DNA of 5,437 nt, taken from an uncultured Phascolarctobacterium sp. Its GTDB lineage: Bacteria; Bacillota; Negativicutes; Acidaminococcales; Acidaminococcaceae. Location of the stretch: assembly GCA_900553055.1 (NCBI GenBank), contig USBV01000107.1, positions 1 through 5,437 of the forward strand. Reading direction: 5' to 3'. The notes beneath the pieces are model-generated. The model was not told where the DNA came from. It made no database searches and saw only the letters and a program-made list of their open reading frames with translations. Position numbers and translations under genes: made by a program. Positions 1 through 4,718 of this stretch are shown in pieces (within the stretch, counting starts at the first letter, position 1; every line of letters starts with the position of its first letter).

Positions 1-55
1 GAGCACCTCCTTGCCAAGGAGGGGGTCGCGAGTTCGAATCTCGTTTTCCGCTCCA
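1..55 (+). tRNA. tRNA-Gly (anticodon GCC), 5' end cut off by window
   Basis: This is the 3' three quarters of a glycine tRNA; the window opens at the 3' strand of the D stem (GAGC, 1-4). The anticodon stem CCTCC (6-10) pairs with GGAGG (18-22) around the loop TTGCCAA, giving anticodon GCC at 13-15. The T arm is GCGAG-TTCGAAT-CTCGT (28-44). The 3' acceptor strand TTTCCGC (45-51) is followed by discriminator T and an encoded CCA (53-55). The 5' acceptor strand is outside the window, so acceptor pairing cannot be checked. It lies one base before tRNA-Trp, so the two are very probably cut from one transcript. Confidence 0.93.
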
Positions 56-56
56 T

Positions 57-130
57 AGGGGTATAGTTCAATGGTAGAGCACCGGTCTCCAAAACCGTCG
101 ATCTGGGTTCGAGTCCTAGTACCCCTGCCA
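57..130 (+). tRNA. tRNA-Trp (anticodon CCA)
   Basis: This is a complete tRNA. Acceptor AGGGGTA (57-63) pairs fully with TACCCCT (120-126), followed by discriminator G127 and an encoded CCA (128-130). The D arm is GTTC (66-69) with GAGC (77-80). Anticodon stem CCGGT (82-86) pairs with ACCGT (94-98) around CTCCAAA, so the anticodon is CCA (89-91), which reads UGG. The T arm is CTGGG-TTCGAGT-CCTAG (103-119). It is the last gene of the array before the terminator at 141-171. A CCA anticodon and in-frame TGG use in the downstream genes fit the standard code, so the TGA that ends the first part of rqcH should be a real stop. Confidence 0.96.
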
Positions 131-140
131 ACGATTTGTA

Positions 141-171
141 AGCCTGAAAGCTATGCTTTCGGGCTTTTTTT
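141..171 (+). terminator. Intrinsic terminator after the tRNA array
   Basis: Eleven bases, AGCCTGAAAGC (141-151), pair with GCTTTCGGGCT (155-165), with one G-T pair and a three-base loop. The stem runs straight into a T tract at 165-171. It is well placed to end the tRNA transcript. It also sits only 20 bases before the rqcH start codon, so any rqcH transcription beginning in the tRNA array must read through it. Confidence 0.9.
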
Positions 172-176
172 GGTAT

Positions 177-181
177 GGAGG
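177..181 (+). promoter_or_regulatory. Ribosome binding site deciding the rqcH start
   Basis: GGAGG lies ten bases before ATG 192. An upstream in-frame ATG at 153 falls inside the terminator hairpin and has no such site. The GGAGG therefore supports 192 as the start, which also puts the Asp-Arg motif at residues 97-98 as in B. subtilis RqcH. Confidence 0.85.
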
Positions 182-191
182 CTTCACTATT

Positions 192-1469
192 ATGAACCTA
201 GAAGGCTTAACTTTAAAACTAGTTACGGACAATTTAAATACAGAGCTCTTGGGCAGCAAGATTTATCGCGTGTATATGCCTAGCCCGCATGCGGTGCTGC
301 TATTGGTAAAGCGCACGCGGGATACGAGCGCACTCATGGCCGATATGAACGGCGCCAGCCCGGCGCTCTACATTCCCAGCAAGCAGCCGGAAAACCCCGA
401 AACTCCGCCTAGCTTTTGCATGCTGCTGCGCAAGCATTTGGAGGAGGGGCGCATCACTAAGATTTACCAAAGTGGCCTCGACCGCATCATAACCTTGGAA
501 ATTGACATGCTGGGCCAGTCCAGCAAAATCATTACGAAAAAGCTGATATTTGAGCTCACTGGTAAAAACAGCAATATTATCCTTACCCAAAGCGCATGTG
601 ACGATGCCCAAGAGGACATCATTATCGACAGCCTGAAGCACATCGGCGCTGCCCAAAGCAGCTACCGCTGCGTTTTGCCGGGCAAAGCCTATGTGGCGCC
701 CCCGCCCCAGGCAGGACTAAATATTTTGACTGCTGCTCCGGCGGACATCGTTAGCGCTACTAATAGCCTGCCCAGCGCTAATTTTGCCAAAGCCTTTGTT
801 AGCGCCACTACCGGCGTGGGCAAGGCCACAGCTGCGCAGCTTTTAGCCGCCGCGGACATCCTACCGCAAACAGTACGTCTCGAGTCGGCAGAGGCGCAAG
901 CTTTAGTACGAGTACTGACTGAGCTACAGCAAAGCCTACAAAATGCTAATCCCAAGCCTGTTTACGCTCTCGTTAGCCGCACTAATCAGGTCAAGACCAT
1001 CCTTGCGCTTAAGCCGCAGGTTTTAGAGCCAGGCATGAGTGCGCAGGAGTTTAGCGATATTAACAGCGCTATTAACTACGCGGTTAGCCTAAAGCCCATC
1101 CAATTGCCCCAGCATGAGCAGCTGCAAAAGCTGGTCACTGCCGAAGGTGCCAAGCTTAAGAAAAAGCTGGCGGCCTTGGGCGAGGATTTGCTCCATGCGG
1201 AGGATGCCGAAAGCCAGCGCATGTTAGCCGATACGATTATGGCTAATTTATATCAGCTGAAAAAGGGGCAAACCAGTGCGGAGCTATGTAACATCTATGA
1301 TGGCGAGCTTGTAAATATCAAGCTCAATCCCATGCTTTCACCCACGGATAACGCGCAGGCCTACTACAAACGCTATAATAAATATAAGCGTGCTCAAAGT
1401 GAGGTGCGCCAGCAAATAGAAGCTACGGAAACGCTGCTCGCTTATATGGCTTGGATGCTTCGTTGCTGA
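192..1469 (+). CDS. rqcH: RqcH / NFACT family protein (FbpA, YloA), N-terminal part; gene frameshifted
   Basis: RqcH is known to bind 50S subunits that carry a trapped peptidyl-tRNA and to recruit tRNA-Ala so that alanine tails mark the chain for degradation. This frame gives 425 residues. The NFACT-N domain covers about 1-170 and holds GLDRI with Asp97 and Arg98, matching the B. subtilis residues needed for tailing. It also holds ELTGKNSNIIL (121-131) and PGKAYVAPPP (163-172). A helix-hairpin-helix-like stretch with GVGKATAAQLL lies near 208-218. A charged coiled-coil region starts near 305 and includes the family motif LNPMLSPTDNAQAYYK (378-393). The match is good to Met419; the last six residues (AWMLRC) are out of frame and end in TGA. 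The remaining coil and the NFACT-R domain continue in another frame (1451-1951). Joined, the two parts give about 586 residues, the normal family size. As read, the product lacks NFACT-R and is probably impaired. Real mutation and sequence error cannot be told apart here. Confidence 0.9.
   Translation: MNLEGLTLKLVTDNLNTELLGSKIYRVYMPSPHAVLLLVKRTRDTSALMADMNGASPALYIPSKQPENPETPPSFCMLLRKHLEEGRITKIYQSGLDRIITLEIDMLGQSSKIITKKLIFELTGKNSNIILTQSACDDAQEDIIIDSLKHIGAAQSSYRCVLPGKAYVAPPPQAGLNILTAAPADIVSATNSLPSANFAKAFVSATTGVGKATAAQLLAAADILPQTVRLESAEAQALVRVLTELQQSLQNANPKPVYALVSRTNQVKTILALKPQVLEPGMSAQEFSDINSAINYAVSLKPIQLPQHEQLQKLVTAEGAKLKKKLAALGEDLLHAEDAESQRMLADTIMANLYQLKKGQTSAELCNIYDGELVNIKLNPMLSPTDNAQAYYKRYNKYKRAQSEVRQQIEATETLLAYMAWMLRC
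1403..1469 (+). other. Frameshift junction in rqcH
   Basis: The first frame is open until TGA 1467-1469. The second frame becomes open after its last upstream stop, TGA 1400-1402, so the frame change must lie between these limits. The family match moves from LLAYM (ending at 1448) to LDASLL (from 1451). One extra base around 1448-1450, for example G, giving ATGGGC instead of ATGGC, would restore a single reading frame. No canonical X-XXY-YYZ slippery heptamer is present in the overlap, which argues against programmed frameshifting. Confidence 0.8.
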
Positions 1470-1951
1470 CTGCTACGACCAAGAATGAAATCGAAGAAAT
1501 TCGCCAAGAAATGGTAGCAGCAGGCTTGATTAAAGAAATAGGCAAAAAGAAAAAGACCGCGCTGCAAAAATCCCAGCCCCTGCATATTAAGCTTAGTCAA
1601 GGTGTGGATTTATATATAGGAAAAAATAATAAGCAGAATGATTATGTAACCTTTAGCGTGGGCGGACCGCGGGATTTGTGGCTGCACACTAAGGATATCC
1701 CCGGCTCCCATGTGATTATGAAATGCGAGCACGGCAAGCCAGCCGCTGAGGAGCTGGCGCTTGCTGTGCAGCTGGCGGCTTATTTTAGCAAGGCGAGAAC
1801 CGGTAGCAATGTGCCGGTGGACTGTGTGGAGCGCCGCTATGTGAAAAAGCCCACCGGTGCCAAGCCTGGCTTTGTCATCTTTACCAACCAAAAAACATAT
1901 TATGCAACTCCCGATGAGCAGGCTTTAGCGCCGTATTTAAAGCAAGGCTAA
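1451..1951 (+). CDS. rqcH: RqcH / NFACT family protein, C-terminal part (end of coiled coil plus NFACT-R domain)
   Basis: This frame carries the rest of the NFACT protein. The helix ending in NEIEEIRQEMVAAG (12-25, counted from TTG 1451) closes the coiled coil. The NFACT-R (DUF814) domain follows from about residue 45 to the end. Its hallmarks are LYIGKNNKQNDYVT (54-67), WLHTKDIPGSHVI (77-89) and VKKPTGAKPGFVIFTN (131-146). The domain is thought to bind RNA and is present in all full-length RqcH/Rqc2 proteins. TTG 1451 is only the first possible start: no ribosome binding site precedes it or the in-frame ATG at 1511. Separate production therefore looks weak, and the stretch is best read as the detached end of the frameshifted gene at 192. 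The domain itself has no internal stop and well kept motifs, which suggests a recent lesion or a sequence error. Confidence 0.85.
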   Translation: MDASLLTATTKNEIEEIRQEMVAAGLIKEIGKKKKTALQKSQPLHIKLSQGVDLYIGKNNKQNDYVTFSVGGPRDLWLHTKDIPGSHVIMKCEHGKPAAEELALAVQLAAYFSKARTGSNVPVDCVERRYVKKPTGAKPGFVIFTNQKTYYATPDEQALAPYLKQG

Positions 1952-1992
1952 GCTTATCACCTGAAATATATAAACAAGGAGGCCTATCTACC

Positions 1993-2481
1993 ATGTCCAT
2001 CGAAAAGGTGCGCGCCTATATGCGTCAATTTAATATCGAAGATAGAATCATCGAATTTCCCACCAGCAGTGCAACTGTGGAGCTGGCTGCCCAAGCCGCA
2101 GGCTGCGAGCCTGCCCGCATTGCCAAAACGCTTTCCTTTAAGCTTAATGATAATAGCTGTGTGCTTATTGTAGCTGCTGGCGATGTTAAGGTGGATAACG
2201 CTAAATATAAGCACTTCTTTGGCTGCAAGGCCAAAATGCTGAGCGCCGATGAAGTGGAGCCCATGATTGGCCATACCATCGGCGGCGTGTGCTCCTTTGG
2301 CATCAATGAGGGTGTGAAGGTGTATTTGGACAAATCCTTAAAGCGCTTCACTACCTTTTTTCCTGCCTGTGGTAGCTCCAATAGCGCTATTGAGCTCACT
2401 CCTGAGGAGCTAGAAAAGTATTCCTCTAACTGCCAGGGCTGGGTTGATTTGTGCAAGGGTTGGCAGCATGCGGAGGCTTAA
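1993..2481 (+). CDS. YbaK/EbsC family aminoacyl-tRNA deacylase
   Basis: The 162-residue product is a single-domain YbaK/ProX-type protein. Members hydrolyse wrongly charged tRNAs in trans; E. coli YbaK acts on Cys-tRNA-Pro, while relatives act on Ala-tRNA-Pro and other pairs. Visible family marks are SATVELAAQAAG (26-37), IAKTLSFK (43-50) with Lys45 at the place of the conserved catalytic lysine, and IGGVCSFGI (95-103), the glycine-rich strand of the substrate pocket. AAGGAGG (1976-1982) lies ten bases before the ATG. The gene begins 41 bases after rqcH with no terminator between, so the two are probably cotranscribed. B. subtilis has the unrelated yloB at this place. The substrate cannot be told from the sequence: subgroups differ in pocket residues, and this EbsC-like form need not be specific for Cys-tRNA-Pro. 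Confidence 0.88.
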   Translation: MSIEKVRAYMRQFNIEDRIIEFPTSSATVELAAQAAGCEPARIAKTLSFKLNDNSCVLIVAAGDVKVDNAKYKHFFGCKAKMLSADEVEPMIGHTIGGVCSFGINEGVKVYLDKSLKRFTTFFPACGSSNSAIELTPEELEKYSSNCQGWVDLCKGWQHAEA

Positions 2482-2545
2482 ACTGGCCTAATTGCAAGAA
2501 AAAACGCCCAAAAAGCAGAAAAATGCTGAATTCTTGAGCAAAATA

Positions 2546-2554
2546 TGGTATAAT
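2546..2554 (+). promoter_or_regulatory. Extended -10 promoter for the yicC-remA-gmk-rpoZ-coaBC operon
   Basis: TGGTATAAT combines a perfect -10 hexamer (2549-2554) with the TGn extension. At a 17-base spacer the -35 position reads CTGAAT (2526-2531), a poor match; a better looking TTGAGC (2534-2539) is only nine bases away and too close. Such a promoter would rely on the extended -10. The start of transcription is expected near 2561, leaving a leader of about 78 bases before yicC. The rest of the gap at 2482-2638 shows weak dyads and the leader hairpin but no gene. Confidence 0.65.
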
Positions 2555-2564
2555 ACTTAGTCAA

Positions 2565-2590
2565 GATAAGAGCGAAGTAGGCTGCTTATC
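2565..2590 (+). other. Hairpin at the 5' end of the yicC operon leader
   Basis: GATAAG (2565-2570) pairs perfectly with CTTATC (2585-2590), and AGC (2571-2573) pairs with GCT (2581-2583). One bulged G and a seven-base loop, GAAGTAG, complete the structure. It would lie within a few bases of the expected transcript start. No T tract follows, so it is not a terminator. It may protect the 5' end of the mRNA or bind a regulator; neither can be shown from the sequence. Confidence 0.5.
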
Positions 2591-2625
2591 TATTATATCC
2601 AGAAGCAAATACACCATATTGGAGT

Positions 2626-2632
2626 AGGGAGG
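2626..2632 (+). promoter_or_regulatory. Ribosome binding site deciding the GTG start of yicC
   Basis: AGGGAGG lies six bases before GTG 2639. The next in-frame ATG (2651, at SMTGFG) would be 18 bases away, too far, so the GTG start is preferred. It also gives the usual few residues before MTGFGRG in this family. Confidence 0.8.
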
Positions 2633-2638
2633 AAGCTC

Positions 2639-3538
2639 GTGTTAAAGAGTATGACCGGTTTTGGCCGCGGTGAATTTGAAGACGCTAATTTTTCTATCAC
2701 TGTGGAGATGAAAACCGTAAACCATCGTTATAATGAGGTGGCAATCCGTTTGCCCCGCTTTTTAAATCCTCTAGAGGACCGTATCCGTAAGACTATTTTA
2801 AAAACCGTCAGCCGCGGACGTATTGATGTATTTATCAACGCTGATTACACCACTAGCGATAACTGCACCCTGAAGGTGGATAAAAATCTTGCTGCTGCCT
2901 ATCATAAGGCACTGCAGGAGGTGGGCGAGGCTATTGGTGCTAGCGAAGCAGGCATCAACCAAGCTCAAGAGATTCTCTATATTTCCCGTTGCCAGGATGT
3001 TATCAACGTTAAAGAGGGCTTCTTTGATGTGGAAAGCGTTTGGCCCAAGGTGGAGCAGGCTGTGCAGCAAGCAGTGCACAATTTGGTAGCTATGCGCGAA
3101 ACCGAAGGCGGCAATATTTACGGCGATTTTATTTATCGTGCCGATTTGATTGCCCAAAAGCTGGCATTAATCGAAGAGCGTTCTCCTATGGTTGTGGATG
3201 AATACCAAGCTAAGCTGAGCGAGCGCTTGAATAATCTATTGGCTGACCACAATATTACGGTGGAGCCGGAGCGCCTTTTGCAGGAGGTGGCAATTTTTGC
3301 CGACCGCACCAGCATCACTGAAGAAATTGTGCGCTTAAAGAGCCACATTAAGCAGTTTAAGACGATTATCGCTTCTGACCAACCCGTTGGTCGTAAGCTG
3401 GACTTTTTAATCCAAGAATTCAACCGTGAGGCTAATACCATCGCCTCCAAGGCCAATGATTATACTCTGGCCCAAATCGTGGTAGAAATTAAAGCGGAAA
3501 TTGAAAAAATCCGTGAGCAAATTCAAAATATCGAATAA
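2639..3538 (+). CDS. yicC: YicC/YloC family endoribonuclease
   Basis: The 299-residue product is full length for the family (YloC of B. subtilis is about 290). The N-terminal YicC domain opens with SMTGFGRGE (4-12) and VNHRYNEVAIRLPR (27-40), and SRGRIDV follows at 58-64. A helical middle part leads to the C-terminal DUF1732 domain from about 210. That domain contains EVAIFADRTSITEEIVRLK (216-234) and the signature LDFLIQEFNREANTIASKAN (254-273). E. coli YicC has been reported to act as an RNA endonuclease and to promote decay of the small RNA RyhB; its role in Bacillota is less clear. The gene heads an operon reading into remA and gmk, an arrangement kept widely in Bacillota. The start is GTG. 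Nothing looks damaged. Confidence 0.93.
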   Translation: MLKSMTGFGRGEFEDANFSITVEMKTVNHRYNEVAIRLPRFLNPLEDRIRKTILKTVSRGRIDVFINADYTTSDNCTLKVDKNLAAAYHKALQEVGEAIGASEAGINQAQEILYISRCQDVINVKEGFFDVESVWPKVEQAVQQAVHNLVAMRETEGGNIYGDFIYRADLIAQKLALIEERSPMVVDEYQAKLSERLNNLLADHNITVEPERLLQEVAIFADRTSITEEIVRLKSHIKQFKTIIASDQPVGRKLDFLIQEFNREANTIASKANDYTLAQIVVEIKAEIEKIREQIQNIE

Positions 3539-3546
3539 GAGAGGAG
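3539..3546 (+). promoter_or_regulatory. Ribosome binding site deciding the GTG start of remA
   Basis: GAGAGGAG begins directly after the yicC stop codon and lies seven bases before GTG 3554. The start gives a protein aligned residue for residue with the beginning of B. subtilis RemA. Confidence 0.8.
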
Positions 3547-3553
3547 CAGCAAC

Positions 3554-3814
3554 GTGGATATTAAGCTAATTAATATCGGTTTCGGCAATGTTGTAGCCGC
3601 CAATAGAATTATCGCCATTATTAGTCCTGAATCCGCACCCATCAAGCGCATTATTCAAGAAGCTCGTGACAAGGGCTTGCTCATTGATGCCACCTATGGT
3701 CGCAGAACCAGAGCAGTGGTGGTTACCGACAGTGGCCATATCATTTTGAGCGCTGTGCAGCCCGAAACAGTTGCCAATCGTCTTATGCCCACCGATATAG
3801 AAGAAGAGGAGTAG
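3554..3814 (+). CDS. remA: RemA (DUF370) DNA-binding regulator
   Basis: The 86-residue product is very close to B. subtilis RemA throughout. Shared stretches include INIGFGN (6-12), [10 protein letters not shown] (23-32), [14 protein letters not shown] (43-56) and [13 protein letters not shown] (65-77). In B. subtilis RemA forms ring-shaped oligomers that bind DNA and activate matrix (biofilm) and osmoprotection genes. Arg18, Pro29, Arg50 and Arg51, positions I recall as important there, are present at the same numbers here. The tail DIEEEE is acidic. The gene lies 15 bases after yicC and four bases before gmk, the standard Bacillota position. Many bacteria carrying remA lack the B. subtilis matrix operons, so the target genes in this organism are unknown. 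Identity is certain; the regulon is inference. Confidence 0.93.
   Translation: MDIKLINIGFGNVVAANRIIAIISPESAPIKRIIQEARDKGLLIDATYGRRTRAVVVTDSGHIILSAVQPETVANRLMPTDIEEEE
3805..3811 (+). promoter_or_regulatory. gmk ribosome binding site inside the end of remA
   Basis: AGAGGAG, part of the last codons of remA (the glutamate run), lies seven bases before gmk ATG 3819. The remA stop codon falls between this site and the gmk start, so translation of the two genes is likely coupled. Confidence 0.7.
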
Positions 3815-3818
3815 GAAT

Positions 3819-4463
3819 ATGGCTGTAGCAAAAGAAAATGTAACTCCTAAAGGAGTGCTTTTAGTTGTATCTGGTCCTTCCGGCGCTGGCAAGGGCACTA
3901 TTTGCCAAATGCTTCGCGAGCAGCTGCCCGACTTAGGCTATTCGATTTCTGTCACCACTCGCCAGCCCCGTGTAGGCGAGGTAAATGGCCAAAGCTATTT
4001 CTTCAAAACCGTGCCCGAGGTGCAGGAGATGATTGCTAAGGGTGAGCTTTTAGAATATGCTGAGGTTTATGGTAATTATTATGGCACACCGCGTAAATAC
4101 GTAATGGAGCAGCTGGAAAGCGGTCGCGACGTGCTTTTAGAAATCGATATTCAGGGCGCACTGCAGATTAAAAAGCGTTTCCCCGAGGGCGTTTTCGTCT
4201 TTATCGTGCCGCCGTCCTTGGACGAGCTTTCTGCTCGCATTTACAAGCGTGGCACCGACAGCGAGGAGGTTATCAAACGCCGTATGGCTTCTGCTGCTAG
4301 CGAGCTAACCTATGCTGCCGAATATGATTATATTATCGTTAACGACATTGCCGAAAAGGCAGCTAATAAGGTGCTCACCATTATGGAGGCCGAGCGTTAT
4401 CGCGTGGCACGCACCTACTTTATTGTAGATGAAATTTGCAAAGCTAAACACGAAGAAGCATAA
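3819..4463 (+). CDS. gmk: Guanylate kinase
   Basis: The enzyme converts GMP and ATP to GDP and ADP in the cytoplasm and is essential for GTP supply and for recycling GMP. The 214-residue length is normal. The P-loop GPSGAGKG is at 19-26. The GMP-binding region SVTTRQPRVGEVNGQSYFF (44-62) carries the expected serine and arginines, followed by LLEYAEVYGNYYGTP (77-91) with its conserved Glu and Tyr. EIDIQGA (108-114) is the strand with the magnesium/GMP-side aspartate. The lid region RIYKRGTDSEEVIKRRM (140-156) has the usual arginines. The start at MAVAKENV leaves a short tail before the core, and no better start lies downstream. The gene is four bases after remA and 42 bases before rpoZ. The gap before rpoZ is AT-rich, with no clear promoter or terminator. 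Confidence 0.97.
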   Translation: MAVAKENVTPKGVLLVVSGPSGAGKGTICQMLREQLPDLGYSISVTTRQPRVGEVNGQSYFFKTVPEVQEMIAKGELLEYAEVYGNYYGTPRKYVMEQLESGRDVLLEIDIQGALQIKKRFPEGVFVFIVPPSLDELSARIYKRGTDSEEVIKRRMASAASELTYAAEYDYIIVNDIAEKAANKVLTIMEAERYRVARTYFIVDEICKAKHEEA

Positions 4464-4505
4464 TTCATGAGTATATTTAGATAGAATTAAAAGGAGTGAA
4501 GATAC

Positions 4506-4700
4506 ATGTCCATGGTAGATCCTTCCATCGATTATTTGGCTGAAAAGGTGGACAGCAAATATACGCTGGTTATTTTGGCTGCTAAAAGAGCACGCGAGCT
4601 GACCAAGCCCGCTATCAATGCGCCCGAAAAAGAGGTTAGCAGTGCTTTGAAGGAAATCGCAGACGATACTATTACCTACGAGCGTACTAAAAACGTTTAA
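4506..4700 (+). CDS. rpoZ: DNA-directed RNA polymerase omega subunit
   Basis: The 64-residue product matches omega, the small subunit that helps fold and hold the beta' subunit of RNA polymerase. The family pattern is clear: PSIDYLAEKVDSKYTLVILA (6-25), AAKRARELT (25-33) and the helix ending SALKEIADDTITYER (46-60). The length is typical of the short Bacillota form. AAGGAG (4491-4496) lies nine bases before ATG 4506. A second ATG at 4512 would be 15 bases away, so 4506 is chosen. It follows gmk as in B. subtilis and precedes coaBC by 18 bases. In proteobacteria omega is a partner of the alarmone ppGpp; the short Bacillota form is not known to do this. Confidence 0.95.
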   Translation: MSMVDPSIDYLAEKVDSKYTLVILAAKRARELTKPAINAPEKEVSSALKEIADDTITYERTKNV

Positions 4701-4704
4701 TAGC

Positions 4705-4710
4705 GGGAGG
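4705..4710 (+). promoter_or_regulatory. Ribosome binding site deciding the TTG start of coaBC
   Basis: GGGAGG lies eight bases before TTG 4719. No ATG or GTG gives a full N-terminus: the protein from this TTG opens MLKGKKIVLGVTGGIA, a standard CoaBC start, and places active-site residues one number from those of E. coli. Confidence 0.8.
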
Positions 4711-4718
4711 AAAAGACC

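Noticed and set aside
153..191. Longer rqcH start at ATG 153
   Set aside because: This ATG lies in the loop and 3' arm of the terminator, has no ribosome binding site, and adds 13 residues foreign to the family. ATG 192 has GGAGG at the right distance.
71..283. Small open frame beginning inside tRNA-Trp
   Set aside because: It runs through the tRNA, the terminator and the first part of rqcH in another frame, has no ribosome binding site and resembles no protein I know.
300..955. Open frames on the minus strand across rqcH (300-656 and 689-955)
   Set aside because: They are opposite a well supported coding region and their translations show no family pattern or start signal.
1403..1469. Programmed -1 frameshifting in rqcH
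   Set aside because: No canonical slippery heptamer occurs in the overlap, no obvious stimulating stem follows, and I know of no such recoding in this family.
2025..2456. 143-codon minus-strand open frame opposite the ybaK-like gene
   Set aside because: The plus strand matches a known family from end to end, and the minus frame is low-complexity Ser/Ala/Leu-rich sequence without a ribosome binding site.
2500..2600. Minus-strand promoter and antisense RNA in the gap before yicC
   Set aside because: TATAAT on the minus strand (complement of 2592-2597) lacks a usable -35, and the only downstream hairpin has a four-pair stem, too weak to call a terminator.
4464..4505. Separate promoter for rpoZ
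   Set aside because: TAGAAT (4482-4487) resembles a -10, but no -35 lies at a workable distance, and the stretch is simply AT-rich.
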